The notes: generated from the letters alone by a model not told the origin. 64,000 nucleotides of DNA from an uncultured Collinsella sp. (GCA_959599915.1 CAUGJE010000005.1:62001-126000); one strand, 5' to 3'; positions 31,120 to 40,729 are shown, counted from the stretch's first letter. Numbers and translations are program-made.

Positions 31120-31575
31120 CTACTTGTTGGGGAAGGAATAACCTTCGACTGTCACGTGCAGTACCACGACGCGGGGATCCGCGGCATCGGCCACGACACG
31201 GTAGGCCTCGTCAATTTCGACGACGGCAACGCCGCCGGTGGGAATCGTCACGGTCTCCCCCGTACCCTCAAAGCGCTCGCGATCATCGATATCGCTGTAG
31301 GCGCGCGTACAGGTAAGATCGGCCTTGGAAGCCACCTCAACGGTCAGATTGCCGTCGAGCGGGGCGAGCACGGCATGGTAGCGACGGTGACCGACCAGAT
31401 CGGCAGTAGCCGCCTCGTGGGCGTTCACCCACCAATACACCAGCGAGTCGCCGATAGAGTACGCCACATCGTGCTGCAGTTCAGAAACGCCGTCGAGTGC
31501 CTGACCGGTACGCATCCACTTCTTGACGGACTTCATCTGGGCGTCGAAATCGGCACGCGAGTTAAAGATATGCAT
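31120..31575 (-). CDS. YhcH/YjgK/YiaL family protein, EbgC-like
   Basis: A 151-residue cupin-fold protein of the YhcH/EbgC family (DUF386). It has HIFNSRADFDAQMKSV near the start, a central HRRYHAVLAPLDG strand region and the strand GGVAVVEIDEAYRV. In Escherichia coli EbgC is the small subunit of evolved beta-galactosidase and is needed for full activity of EbgA. Here it follows the GH2 beta-galactosidase gene by only 3 bases, the same arrangement as ebgA-ebgC, so the two products probably form a complex. A mutarotase-like role on the released sugar is the alternative for this family. Confidence 0.82.
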   Translation of the reverse strand: MHIFNSRADFDAQMKSVKKWMRTGQALDGVSELQHDVAYSIGDSLVYWWVNAHEAATADLVGHRRYHAVLAPLDGNLTVEVASKADLTCTRAYSDIDDRERFEGTGETVTIPTGGVAVVEIDEAYRVVADAADPRVVVLHVTVEGYSFPNK

Positions 31576-31578
31576 GAC

Positions 31579-34500
31579 TTATGCCTCCTTAATGGGTGCC
31601 AGCGCCTGAGCCAGATCGGCAGACGTCAGCGGTCGCAGGGACACCTCAAAGCTGAAGCTCTCAAAACGGGTGCGATAGGAATCGAGCACCTCGGAACCCC
31701 AAGAGTTCGAGCCAAGGCCGAGCAGCTGGTCGTTGATGTTGACCGTAACCGTGTCGCCCGGGACAAGATCGTAGACATGCTTGGCATTATCGATAGCCTC
31801 GCAGCTATAGGGCCATGCGGAGAACGAGAACGGATTGGAAGCGGCGTCGCTCGGACGCGTCACGACCAGACCGTCACCGTGGCTGGAGCGCAGGGCGACC
31901 CAGCGGGTACCCTCGCGGTTGGCGCAGTCCTGGGGCATAACGTAGGGCGTGAACATGTCGTCGACCGTAGTGCGGTAATGACCGACCGGGTTGGCGCGCA
32001 GCGAGTCCGGATAGTTCTCGCCCGGGCCGTGGCCATACCACTCGACGGCACGATCACAACCGGGAACCTCGAAGGAGATGCCGATGCGCGGGATAATGTC
32101 CGAATAGTCGCCGTAGGGCTCGCCGGAAACCTTGAGGTCGACGCGGCCACTCGGAAGCACGGTATAGACGAGCTCGACGCGCATGCCGAACGCGCGGACG
32201 GGAGGAGCGATACGCTGGCTCACGGTAACGACGACCGCATTGTCGTCCTGCTTCCAAGAAACATTGCGGGTAGACGTCTGCATCACATCGATGAAGTTAT
32301 CCTTCCACAGGGAGTCGTACTCCTGGGCGTGGTTATCGACGAGCGGATGCCAAAAACCAACCTGGGGACCGGAGGTCATGACGTCGCGACCGGATGCCTT
32401 CCACTCGCTCACGGTACCGTTGACCTTGCTGAAGGTCAGCTCGCCGTTGAGGGAGCGAATACGAATCTCCTGCTCGGTCTCCTCGACCGTAAGCTCAGGA
32501 CGAGTGGGGGCGGCAATTGCCGGCGCCGGATGGTTTGCGATGGCAAACTGGCTTGCACCCAGTTGGAACATCGGCTCGCACCAGGCGTGAGCCGCCATGG
32601 TGTAGGCGTGCACGGTCAGCAGGGTCTCGCCCACTGCGGCCTCGCGAATCACCAGCGGAAGCTGGACGGACTCGCCGGGGGCAACCGCACCGGGCATGAG
32701 CGTCTTGCGGCAGACCACGTCGCCGTCCACCAGGGTCTCCGCCGACAGGCAGACATCCTCGAGGGTGGTAAACCAACGCTTGTTGGTGACGGTCAGCTCG
32801 CCCGCCTCGGCATCGTAGGCCATGCGAACCGGGCAGATGACCTGGCCGTACTCGGTAAGGCCCGGGCTCGGCTGCTGCCAGGGGAACACCATGCCGTCGA
32901 TGCAGAAGTTGCTGTTGTTGGGGTAATCGCCGTTGTCGCCGCCATACATGTCGTAGGCAACGCCGTCCTCGGTCACAGCAGCCAAACCGTGGTCGCACCA
33001 TTCCCAAATAAACTGGCCTTGGATGCAATCCCAGCGATCGAAGACCTCCTGGTACTCGGACAGGCCTCCGGGACCATTACCCATGGAGTGGCCGTACTCG
33101 CAGTTGATGCGCGGCTTGGGGAACGGATGCTCGCCAAAGTCGTTCATCTGCGACACGCGGGAGTACATGGTGGAAATGACGTCGACGGTATCGGCGTTGC
33201 GATCCTCCTCGTAGTGGACCGGACGACCGTCGAGCTCGTGAGCTTTGGCGTACATCGCGCGGATGTTGCAGCCATAACCGCTCTCGTTGCCCATCGACCA
33301 CATGATGATGCACGCGTGGTTGCGTTCCTGCATCACCAGGCGCTCAACACGGTCAACGTAAGCCGGCTCCCAGGCAGGGTCGTCGGTGACCAGGGCGATA
33401 TTGCCGATATTCTCGAAGCCGTGGCTCTCCATATCGGTCTCGGCGACCAGCATGATGCCGTACTCGTCGCACAGCTCGTAGAAGCGCGGATCGTTGGCGT
33501 AGTGGGACGTGCGCACCGCGTTGATGTTGTGCTGCTTCATGAGCTCCAGGTCGCGGCGCATGCGCTCGAGACCCACGGCGCGGCCCTTGTGATCGTCGTG
33601 GTCGTGGCGGTTGACGCCATGCATCTTAAAGTAGGTGCCGTTAAGGTAGATATGATTGCCCTCGACCGTCACCTCGGCAAGGCCTTGGCGATGCGGAACG
33701 TACTCGCTGATCTCGTCGCCGTCGTAGACCTCAAGCGTAAGGTCATAGAGGAAGGGGTCCTCGGGGTTCCAGAAGTGGGCATCGGCAACGCTGCACTCGG
33801 CATGGCCGTCGACGCACTCGCCCGTAGCGACCACATTCTGGCCATCGCTGAGCGTATACACGACGCGACTTGCGCCCTCGGCAACCGTATCGAGCGTGAT
33901 CAGAGCGGCATCGCCCTCGCGGTGCGTGCGGAACCTAAAGTCGACCAGATGCGCGGCGGGACGCTGCATGAGGTACACATCGCGGAAGATGCCCGATGCC
34001 CACCACATGTCCTGGTCCTCGATGTAGCTACCATCGCTGTACTGCAGAACCTTGACCGCAAACAGGTTGTCGCCCTCGACGAGCGCGTCGGTCACGTCAA
34101 ACTCGGCGGACAGGCGCGAACCCTTGGTCATGCCGATAAACTTGCCGTTGACATACAGCTCGCCGTAGCTCTCGATACCGTCGAAGCGAATAATCTCGCG
34201 AGCGCCGGCAGGCACGGCGGGAAGTTTGACGATGCGCTGGTAGACGCCCGTAGGGTCGTCGGAGGGAACGAACGGCTGATCCACCGGGAACGGAAAACCC
34301 TCGTCGGTGTAGGCAAGGTTGCCATAGCCGTCTACCTGCCACAGGTGCGGAACCTCCACGTGATCCCACTCGGGCTTGTACGTGCAAAGTGCTTCGTTGG
34401 AGACGGCCGCGGGGCCCTCAAAAAGGCGGAACTGCCACGAGCCGGACAGCTGGACAAATCCGCGCGACAGCTCGCGGCTGTACGTAGCGGCGAGATCGGC

Positions 34501-34587
34501 GGTCTCATAACCCATAAAGTACGCATGGGGTGCCAGGCGGTTCCTGTGGGTGAGCGCTTGGTTTTCCCAATCGTTAATGGCGTCCAT
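31579..34587 (-). CDS. Beta-galactosidase, glycoside hydrolase family 2
   Basis: A 1002-residue cytosolic enzyme with the full five-domain layout of LacZ/EbgA: sugar-binding and beta-sandwich domains (about 45-310), the catalytic barrel (about 310-610) and a C-terminal domain (about 720-995) typical of the long LacZ type. The acid/base is Glu435 in WSMGNESGYG and the nucleophile is Glu497 in INCEYGHSMGN. Tyr, His and Trp residues around GVNRHDHDD line the active site. It has no signal peptide. It forms an operon with the EbgC-like gene. Three palindromic operators and a promoter lie upstream, and a divergent LacI regulator follows. No lactose permease is adjacent, so uptake must be encoded elsewhere. 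Confidence 0.94.
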   Translation of the reverse strand: MDAINDWENQALTHRNRLAPHAYFMGYETADLAATYSRELSRGFVQLSGSWQFRLFEGPAAVSNEALCTYKPEWDHVEVPHLWQVDGYGNLAYTDEGFPFPVDQPFVPSDDPTGVYQRIVKLPAVPAGAREIIRFDGIESYGELYVNGKFIGMTKGSRLSAEFDVTDALVEGDNLFAVKVLQYSDGSYIEDQDMWWASGIFRDVYLMQRPAAHLVDFRFRTHREGDAALITLDTVAEGASRVVYTLSDGQNVVATGECVDGHAECSVADAHFWNPEDPFLYDLTLEVYDGDEISEYVPHRQGLAEVTVEGNHIYLNGTYFKMHGVNRHDHDDHKGRAVGLERMRRDLELMKQHNINAVRTSHYANDPRFYELCDEYGIMLVAETDMESHGFENIGNIALVTDDPAWEPAYVDRVERLVMQERNHACIIMWSMGNESGYGCNIRAMYAKAHELDGRPVHYEEDRNADTVDVISTMYSRVSQMNDFGEHPFPKPRINCEYGHSMGNGPGGLSEYQEVFDRWDCIQGQFIWEWCDHGLAAVTEDGVAYDMYGGDNGDYPNNSNFCIDGMVFPWQQPSPGLTEYGQVICPVRMAYDAEAGELTVTNKRWFTTLEDVCLSAETLVDGDVVCRKTLMPGAVAPGESVQLPLVIREAAVGETLLTVHAYTMAAHAWCEPMFQLGASQFAIANHPAPAIAAPTRPELTVEETEQEIRIRSLNGELTFSKVNGTVSEWKASGRDVMTSGPQVGFWHPLVDNHAQEYDSLWKDNFIDVMQTSTRNVSWKQDDNAVVVTVSQRIAPPVRAFGMRVELVYTVLPSGRVDLKVSGEPYGDYSDIIPRIGISFEVPGCDRAVEWYGHGPGENYPDSLRANPVGHYRTTVDDMFTPYVMPQDCANREGTRWVALRSSHGDGLVVTRPSDAASNPFSFSAWPYSCEAIDNAKHVYDLVPGDTVTVNINDQLLGLGSNSWGSEVLDSYRTRFESFSFEVSLRPLTSADLAQALAPIKEA

Positions 34588-34620
34588 GGTGATGCTCCTT
34601 CGTCATCGTAGTGCTTCTTT

Positions 34621-34722
34621 GTGCAACCGGTTGTCCTTATCTTACGGGCGATACAAAAATCTGTGCAACCGGTTGTCCGCCGAACGGTCGATTTTGTCGG
34701 ATTAACGGTGCAACCGGTTGTA
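34621..34722. promoter_or_regulatory. Three CAACCGGTTG operators for the LacI regulator
   Basis: TGCAACCGGTTGTC occurs twice and TGCAACCGGTTGTA once, with palindrome centres at 34624-34633, 34666-34675 and 34711-34720 (spacings 42 and 45 bases, about four helical turns). CG-centred palindromes are typical LacI-family operators. Multiple sites on one face suggest cooperative binding or looping. Confidence 0.85.
34639..34668 (-). promoter_or_regulatory. Promoter of the beta-galactosidase operon
   Basis: On the minus strand TTGCAC (34668-34663) and TAAGAT (34644-34639) are 18 bases apart. The -35 box overlaps the middle operator and the first operator begins just downstream of the -10 box, so a bound repressor would block polymerase. 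Confidence 0.55.
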
Positions 34723-34963
34723 CAACCATGCTACTTATGTCACCCTAAGCTTAGGTGCACAGCACGGGGCATCGTTCTTGAACTCACAGGCAACTGTCGC
34801 GCCTGCCTATGTCTCGCCCATACATGCCGTGCTCAGTCGCAGTTTGATTGCAAAACGACACCGGTCACCGGATACCATGGACGCCGTTCACGCGCGCTAT
34901 AGTAATCTGTATCCGCATTAGCCTTTATCGATAGCCCACCGACCCAATTGCACAGGAGACGCC

Positions 34964-35980
34964 ATGACCCAACCAGCACGCACCGCACCCACGCTTGCCG
35001 AGGTTGCTGAAGCTGCCGGTGTTTCGCGCTCCACGGCATCGCGTGCCCTCAACGACTCCCCCCGCATTAGCGAGGAAACTAAAAAGCGCGTCCGCGCAGC
35101 GGCGAAAAAGGTTAACTTCGTTCCCAACGCACGCGGCCGGGCGCTCGCCGTCGGACGCACGGAAATTATCGCCGTACTGGTTACCGAGCCTTTGAGCGAG
35201 CTGTTTAGCGATCCCACCTACAGTGAGTTTTTAAGCGGCATTACCGAGGAACTTTCGGAGTCGTCTTACTTGCCCGTGATCTTGCAGGCATCTTCCTCGC
35301 ATGAGCGCAACCGCGCACGCGAGCATTTTGAGCGCCGCTCGTTTGACGCCGTCATCGACGTCTCGCCCTACAAGGGCAGTGAGCTGCTCGAGGTGCTGCG
35401 CGAGCTGGGCGTACCCACTGTGTTATGCGGCCAGCTCGAGGGCCATCCCTATCGCGACGTGTTCTCGACGGTCTACTCCGACGACGAAGAGGGCGGACGC
35501 TTTGCGGCGCTCGCTATGAAAGATCGCGGACGCAAGGACATCGTTGCCGTGCTGGGGCCGCAGGATAACCCCGCCGTCATCGACCGCCTTCGCGGCTACC
35601 GTGCAATTTTGGGCGAAAGCCTTCCGGATGAAAATGTCATCTATACCGGATGGAGCAGCGGAGACGGCTACCAAGCCACGCGGCGGTTGCTCGCGCGCGA
35701 AATACATGCCGACGGCGTGCTATGCGGATCGGACCGTATCGCAACCGGCGTTATCGCCGCATTCAACGAAGCAGGAATTAGCGTACCCAAAGACGTTTCA
35801 GTCGTGGGCTTCGATGACCACGAGGTCGCAGCTCGCAGCGTCCCCGCGTTGACGACCATTCGTCAGCCGCTTCGCGAGGAAGGCCACATGGCCGCAGGCA
35901 TTGCGCTCGATATGATCAATGGCGCCGTGCCCACCACCACCGTCATGCACATGCAGCTCGTTCAGAGAGACTCACTGTAG
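34964..35980 (+). CDS. LacI-family repressor of the beta-galactosidase operon
   Basis: A 338-residue regulator. The helix-turn-helix TLAEVAEAAGVSRSTASRAL (residues 10-29) and hinge VNFVPNARGRALAVGRT precede a sugar-sensing core beginning EIIAVLVTEPLSELFSDP. The late segment GISVPKDVSVVGFDDHEVAA is the usual family signature. The gene is divergent from the beta-galactosidase operon and the spacer contains three matching palindromes, so the target is clear from position; the inducer is probably a galactoside or allolactose-like sugar. The ribosome site is AGGAGA. Confidence 0.9.
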   Translation: MTQPARTAPTLAEVAEAAGVSRSTASRALNDSPRISEETKKRVRAAAKKVNFVPNARGRALAVGRTEIIAVLVTEPLSELFSDPTYSEFLSGITEELSESSYLPVILQASSSHERNRAREHFERRSFDAVIDVSPYKGSELLEVLRELGVPTVLCGQLEGHPYRDVFSTVYSDDEEGGRFAALAMKDRGRKDIVAVLGPQDNPAVIDRLRGYRAILGESLPDENVIYTGWSSGDGYQATRRLLAREIHADGVLCGSDRIATGVIAAFNEAGISVPKDVSVVGFDDHEVAARSVPALTTIRQPLREEGHMAAGIALDMINGAVPTTTVMHMQLVQRDSL

Positions 35981-35985
35981 GAAAC

Positions 35986-36031
35986 TGGGCCGGGCTTTCC
36001 GCTAAAGCAGCCTAGCGGAAAGCCCGGCCCA
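35986..36031. repeat. 19-bp perfect hairpin after lacI
   Basis: TGGGCCGGGCTTTCCGCTA and its exact complement with an 8-base loop, starting 5 bases after the stop codon. No T-run follows. Related words (CTTTCCG, GGGTCGCA) recur in both orientations to about 36120, so this convergent spacer holds several degenerate inverted copies. Confidence 0.75.
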
Positions 36032-36168
36032 TTCCGAACGCCGATTCTGGGATGTACTTTCCGCCAGAAGCTCAACCGGAAAGTGCGACCCGTTATTTGG
36101 CTGGATTCTGGGTCGCAGTTTCCGCGACGTCCGGTCACCCTATGCCCTTGCAACCTCGGCATATAAAA

Positions 36169-36199
36169 AACGAGGGAAGGCACACGTCCTTCCCTCGTT
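36169..36199 (-). terminator. Terminator of aspS
   Basis: AACGAGGGAAGG and CCTTCCCTCGTT form a 12-bp stem; on the minus strand it is followed by TTTTATATG. Confidence 0.88.
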
Positions 36200-36222
36200 A
36201 CGGGCAATAGGTAGCCGCTTGC

Positions 36223-38010
36223 CTACATCAGGCGCAGGCTGACGTCCTTGAGCTGGGCGCCGCTAACGGCACTCGGAGCGCCCGACATGAGGTCGGAGCC
36301 GCTGGCCGTCTTGGGGAACGCCATGACGTCGCGGATGGAGTCGGAGCCGGTGAGCAACATGCACACGCGGTCCAGACCCAGAGCGAAGCCGCCCATCGGG
36401 GGCGCACCAAACTTGAGTGCCTCCATGAGGAAGCCAAATTGAGACTCGGCGCGCTCTTCGGTAAAGCCCAGGAGCTTAAGCATGGACATCTGCATCTCGG
36501 CGTTGTGGATACGCATACCACCGCCACCGGCCTCAAAGCCGTCCATGACAAAGTCGTAGGTGCAGGAGCCGGCTGCCAGCGGGTCAGCCTCGATCTTAGC
36601 GATGTCGGTCTCGGTCGGCAGGGTAAAGGGCTGGTGCTCGGCAGCATAGGCCTTGCGATCCTCGTCCCAGTGGAACAGCGGGAAGTTGACGACCCACAGG
36701 AAGTCGTGGCCCTCGCGCTTGATCTCGAGCGCATTGGCCATGTGGGAACGCATGCCGCCCAGGATCTCGTCGGAAAGCAGGCGCGGACCGGCGGCGAACA
36801 TCACAAGGTCGCCGGGCTCGACGTCCATGCGCTCGCGCAGAGCCGCCATTTCCTCGTCCGAGAAGAACTTGACGATGGGGCTATTGATGGAGCCGTCCTC
36901 GCGGAAGGCGATCCATGCCAGGCCCTTGGCGCCAAACGTGGAGGCCACGCCGGCGAGCTTGTCGATCTTGGCACGTGCCCAGGCACCGGCGCCCTTGGCG
37001 TTGATGGCCTTGACGACGGAGCCCTCCTCGTTTGCAGCAGTCGCAAAGACCTTGAACTTGGAGTTGGCAAAGATGTCGGTCAGGTCGACCAGGTGCATGC
37101 CGTAGCGAGTATCGGGCTTGTCGGAGCCATAGGTGTCCATGGCCTCCCAATAGTCCATGCGACGCAGCGGCGTGGGCATCTCGACACCCATGCGGCCGAA
37201 GGCATCGGCAAGAACCTCTTCGAGCGCGCTCATAACGTCGTTCTGGTCCACGAAGGACATCTCGATATCGACCTGGGTGAACTCGGGCTGACGGTCGGCA
37301 CGCAAGTCCTCGTCGCGGAAACACTTGGCAACCTGATAGTAGCGCTCGACGCCACCAACCATGAGCAGCTGCTTCAGGAGCTGCGGGGACTGCGGCAGGG
37401 CGTAGAAGTTGCCCGGCTGGATGCGGCTGGGGACGATGAAGTCGCGGGCGCCCTCGGGCGTGGACTTGAACAGGGAGGGCGTCTCGACCTCCATGAACTC
37501 ACGGTTGTGCAGCGCCTCGCGAATGGCAAAGGTAAAGTCGGAGCGTAGCTTGAGGTTGGCCATCATCTCGGGACGACGGAGGTCCAGATAGCGATAGCGC
37601 AGACGGGTGTCCTCGCTGGTCTCGATGCCGTCCTCGATCTGGAACGGCGGGGTGACGGATGTGTTGAGCACCTCGGCGTGGTCGGTCAGGACCTCGATCT
37701 CGCCGGTCGCGAGCTTGGTGTTGGTGGTCTCCTCGCCACGGGCGCGCACGACGCCGTGAATCTTGATGGGCCACTCGGGACGCATGGTCTCGGCGATCTT
37801 AAAGGCGTCGCCGTCGGAGTGTTCGGGGTCGAAGGTGAGCTGCGTGATACCCTCGCGGTCGCGAAGGTCGCAGAAGATAAGGCCGCCGTGGTCGCGGCGA
37901 CGGCTCACCCAACCGGTGAGGGTGACCTCTTCGCCCACGTTCTCGCTGCGAAGCTCGCCGCAGGTACGGGTGTGCATGGAATGCTCGTCGATGGGACGGG
38001 TCTGGCTCAT
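36223..38010 (-). CDS. aspS: Aspartyl-tRNA synthetase
   Basis: A 595-residue class II synthetase of the bacterial type. An N-terminal OB fold binds the anticodon (VTLTGWVSRRRDHGGLIFCD near residues 28-47); the catalytic domain has motif 2 FRDEDLRADRQPEFTQVDIE and motif 3 GFALGLDRVCMLL; the inserted GAD domain lies between (about 310-415). This length is typical of bacterial enzymes. Many bacteria with a tRNA-dependent amidotransferase use a non-discriminating form, which I cannot judge here. The ATG at 38010 has AAGGAGG. In many related genomes aspS is next to hisS; here they are about 9 kb apart with the lactate racemase locus and ppc between them. Confidence 0.96.
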   Translation of the reverse strand: MSQTRPIDEHSMHTRTCGELRSENVGEEVTLTGWVSRRRDHGGLIFCDLRDREGITQLTFDPEHSDGDAFKIAETMRPEWPIKIHGVVRARGEETTNTKLATGEIEVLTDHAEVLNTSVTPPFQIEDGIETSEDTRLRYRYLDLRRPEMMANLKLRSDFTFAIREALHNREFMEVETPSLFKSTPEGARDFIVPSRIQPGNFYALPQSPQLLKQLLMVGGVERYYQVAKCFRDEDLRADRQPEFTQVDIEMSFVDQNDVMSALEEVLADAFGRMGVEMPTPLRRMDYWEAMDTYGSDKPDTRYGMHLVDLTDIFANSKFKVFATAANEEGSVVKAINAKGAGAWARAKIDKLAGVASTFGAKGLAWIAFREDGSINSPIVKFFSDEEMAALRERMDVEPGDLVMFAAGPRLLSDEILGGMRSHMANALEIKREGHDFLWVVNFPLFHWDEDRKAYAAEHQPFTLPTETDIAKIEADPLAAGSCTYDFVMDGFEAGGGGMRIHNAEMQMSMLKLLGFTEERAESQFGFLMEALKFGAPPMGGFALGLDRVCMLLTGSDSIRDVMAFPKTASGSDLMSGAPSAVSGAQLKDVSLRLM

Positions 38011-38266
38011 ACCAGTGATCCTCCTTTATGGATCTGTGCCGCCCCGTGTCGTTCCGGGCGGCGTCGTACAGATTTGCCCGGCCTGCGTAAACCGCGCAGC
38101 CAGACATGGCGTTCTATCTTATCGCACCTGTGTCGATGTGCCGCGGAAAAGTGGCTCCTGCCCAAAGACTTGACGGAGACGAAACAATTGACGCGCCGTG
38201 ACACCCGCCCGCGCTCGTCACGTGCGACAATATGCCCCAATACAACTGCACTCGGAAAGGCCCGCC

Positions 38267-38902
38267 ATGACTGCACGCCTCATCGTTATGGATATCGACT
38301 CCACGCTCATCAACCAGGAGGTCATCGACCTGTTGGGCGAAGAGGCCGGCGTGGGCGAGCAGGTGGCACAGATCACCGAACGCGCCATGCGCGGCGAGCT
38401 TGACTTTAAGCAGGCGCTCGAGGAGCGCGTGGGGCTGCTCGCCGGCCTGGACGAGAGCGTGTTCGAGCGCACCTTTGAGCGCGTGACATTTACCCCCGGC
38501 GCGTTGGAGCTTGTGCGCTCGGCACACAGCAAGGGTTGGAAGGTCGGCGTCGTGAGTGGCGGCTTTCACGAAGTCGCCGATAAGATCGTGGCCGCCGCGG
38601 CCATCGACTTTTGCCTGGCCAATCGTCTGGAGGTCGTGGACGGCAAGCTCACCGGTAAGTTGGCTGCCGACATTGTGACCAAGGAGTCCAAGCTCATCCA
38701 GCTGCTGGACTGGGCAGTTGAGTGCGGCGTCGATATGGCCCACACCGTCGCGATCGGCGACGGTGCCAACGACATCCCCATGATTCAGGCCGCGGGCACG
38801 GGCATCGCGTTTTGTGCCAAGCCCAAGACGCGCGAGGCCGCCCCGTTTGCCATCGACGAGCGCAATCTGATGCTCGCCATGGACATCATCCTGCGCGACT
38901 AG
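38267..38902 (+). CDS. serB: Phosphoserine phosphatase SerB
   Basis: A 211-residue HAD enzyme that releases serine from phosphoserine, the last step of serine synthesis. Motif I is VMDIDSTLI with Asp9 and Asp11; the cap carries the substrate Glu in EVIDLLGEEAG; motif II is VVSGGFHEVADKI; motif IV is AIGDGANDIPMIQAAGTGIA. It is the short form without an ACT domain. I placed the start at 38267, with GGAAAGG nine bases upstream. It is a single gene divergent from aspS. Confidence 0.92.
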   Translation: MTARLIVMDIDSTLINQEVIDLLGEEAGVGEQVAQITERAMRGELDFKQALEERVGLLAGLDESVFERTFERVTFTPGALELVRSAHSKGWKVGVVSGGFHEVADKIVAAAAIDFCLANRLEVVDGKLTGKLAADIVTKESKLIQLLDWAVECGVDMAHTVAIGDGANDIPMIQAAGTGIAFCAKPKTREAAPFAIDERNLMLAMDIILRD

Positions 38903-39016
38903 CCAATCCGTCTAGCAATTGAATCAGTCTGTCCTATAGTTTCCGAACAATTCTGTCTTAGTGTTCGGAAACATACCCTTTGAGTGCTAAACTTTGCGCC
39001 GTCGAAGGGAACATAT

Positions 39017-39799
39017 ATGGATAAGCGAGATCTAGAGCAGCTGCTGAGCGATGTTGCCGGCGGAGCAGTCACCCCTGCCGACGCCCTCACGCGCATCCAG
39101 ACGGCTCCGACCGCCGATTTGGGCTTTGCGCAGCTCGACCTTTCGCGCGGGGTGCGCCAGGGAGCCGGCGAAGTTGTCTACGGCGCCGGTAAAACCGCCG
39201 AGCAAATTGCCGCCATTATCAAAGCATTACTCGATGCCGGCCAGGAGCGCATCCTGGTCACGCGCCTGGACGACGAAAAGGCAGCCCGCACCTCGGAGCT
39301 CCTCGGCAACGGCATCGACCTGGGATATGTCCCGGACGCCCAGCTCGCCCTGGTGGGTGGCAAGCCCTCCCCCAACGGCAACGGACGCATCGTCGTCGCC
39401 TGCGCCGGCACGAGCGACCTGCCCGTTGCCGAGGAAGCCGCGTTGACGGCCGAGTTCTACGGCAACGAGGTCGATCGCCTCTACGACGTGGGTGTCGCCG
39501 GCCTGCACCGCCTGCTCGCTCATGCTGAGGAACTTGCCCAGGCGCAGGTGGTCATCGCCATCGCCGGCATGGAGGGCGCCCTGGCGAGCGTCATCGGAGG
39601 CCTTGTGAGCTGTCCGGTCATCGCCGTCCCCACCAGCGTGGGCTATGGTGCGAACTTTGGCGGCATGGCCGCACTGCTCGCCATGCTCAACTCCTGCGCC
39701 AGCGGCGTTTCGGTCGTCAATATCGACAACGGCTTTGGCGCCGCCTATCAGGCAAGTCTTATCAATCATCTGAGCGCCGGCACGTCCTGCGCCCGCTAA
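39017..39799 (+). CDS. larB: LarB, pyridinium biscarboxylate mononucleotide synthase
   Basis: A 260-residue enzyme that carboxylates and hydrolyses nicotinic acid adenine dinucleotide, the first step in making the nickel-pincer nucleotide cofactor of lactate racemase. The C-terminal half is related to PurE (class I AIR carboxylase): IVVACAGTSDLPVAEEAALT, then GMEGALASVIGGLVSCPVIA and PTSVGYGANFGGMAALLAML. The N-terminal part (LDLSRGVRQGAGEVVYGAGK) is specific to LarB. The start at 39017 has GAAGGG. It is the first gene of a larB-larC-tetR unit; larC follows after 10 bases. Confidence 0.93.
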   Translation: MDKRDLEQLLSDVAGGAVTPADALTRIQTAPTADLGFAQLDLSRGVRQGAGEVVYGAGKTAEQIAAIIKALLDAGQERILVTRLDDEKAARTSELLGNGIDLGYVPDAQLALVGGKPSPNGNGRIVVACAGTSDLPVAEEAALTAEFYGNEVDRLYDVGVAGLHRLLAHAEELAQAQVVIAIAGMEGALASVIGGLVSCPVIAVPTSVGYGANFGGMAALLAMLNSCASGVSVVNIDNGFGAAYQASLINHLSAGTSCAR

Positions 39800-39809
39800 G
39801 GAGCATTTC

Positions 39810-40727
39810 ATGTCCAATCATCAGCACACGCTTATCATCGACGGCACCTCGGGCATCAGCGGCGACATGACCGTTGCGGCCCTGCTCGACCTGGGCGCCA
39901 GCGAGGAACACCTGCGCGAGCAACTTGCCACGCTGCCGGTCGACGGCTTTGCGGTCGCTGTCACGCGCGTAAACAAGCATGGCATCGACGCCTGCGACTT
40001 CGATGTTCAGCTTGCAGCGGAGCTCGAAAACCACGATCACGATATGGCCTGGCTCTACGGCAACGAAGCGGGCACCGAGCACACACATGAGCATGAGCAC
40101 CACCATCATGATCATGGCGAGCACGAACACGAGCACAGCCACGAGCATGACCATGAGGCCCACGGCCATGACCACGATGGCCATCATCACGCCCACCACC
40201 ATCACCACCGCTCTTTGGCAGACGTCACCGCCATCATCGACGGCTCGCAGCTGAGTAACGGTGCCAAGCGTCGCGCTCTCGCCATCTTCACCGCGCTCGC
40301 TGCCGCCGAGGCCAAGGCCCACGGCAAAACGCCCGAGACCGTCATGTTCCACGAGGTGGGCGCCGTCGACTCCATCGTCGATGTCTGCTCTGTCGCCATC
40401 TGCCTCGACGACCTGGGTATTGAGGACATCGTGGTCGAATCGCTCTCTGAGGGCCACGGCACCATTCGCTGTGCCCACGGCCTTATGCCCATTCCCGTGC
40501 CCGCCGTCGTCAACCTGTGCCAGGCAGGCAATATCGCTCTCACGCCGGCACCGGTCGCCGGCGAGCTCGTGACGCCCACGGGCGCCGCCATCGTCGCCGC
40601 GCTGCGCACGTCCGAGCACCTTCCGCTCCGTTATCGTATCGAGGCCGTCGGCTACGGCGCCGGCAAGCGCCCCTACGAGGGCTGCTCCGGCACGCTCCGC
40701 TGCCTGCTCGTTCACGCGGACGCATAG
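39810..40727 (+). CDS. larC: LarC, nickel insertion protein, LarC1 part only
   Basis: A 305-residue CTP-dependent cyclometallase that inserts nickel into the pincer cofactor. The start MSNHQHTLIIDGTSGISGDM is typical. Residues 91-133 form a histidine-rich loop (25 His in 43 residues), expected to store or present nickel. Conserved core segments are VMFHEVGAVDSIVDV, IRCAHGLMPIPVPA and LVTPTGAAIV. The protein stops after VGYGAGKRPYEGCSGTLRCL, where LarC1 ends. The LarC2 domain, joined by ribosomal frameshifting in Lactiplantibacillus and fused in many bacteria, is absent: tetR begins 2 bases after the stop. LarC2 could be elsewhere or lost. Confidence 0.88.
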   Translation: MSNHQHTLIIDGTSGISGDMTVAALLDLGASEEHLREQLATLPVDGFAVAVTRVNKHGIDACDFDVQLAAELENHDHDMAWLYGNEAGTEHTHEHEHHHHDHGEHEHEHSHEHDHEAHGHDHDGHHHAHHHHHRSLADVTAIIDGSQLSNGAKRRALAIFTALAAAEAKAHGKTPETVMFHEVGAVDSIVDVCSVAICLDDLGIEDIVVESLSEGHGTIRCAHGLMPIPVPAVVNLCQAGNIALTPAPVAGELVTPTGAAIVAALRTSEHLPLRYRIEAVGYGAGKRPYEGCSGTLRCLLVHADA

Positions 40728-40729
40728 CC

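Noticed and set aside
30124..34611. A 1495-codon plus-strand frame opposite the beta-galactosidase operon
   Set aside because: It is a shadow produced by the third-position bias of the real genes on the other strand; it has no family motifs, and it spans several real genes.
40080..40208. The His-codon-rich stretch of larC as a sequencing artefact or unstable repeat
   Set aside because: The codons are mixed CAT and CAC with interspersed Glu, Asp and Gly, and histidine-rich loops are known in LarC proteins.
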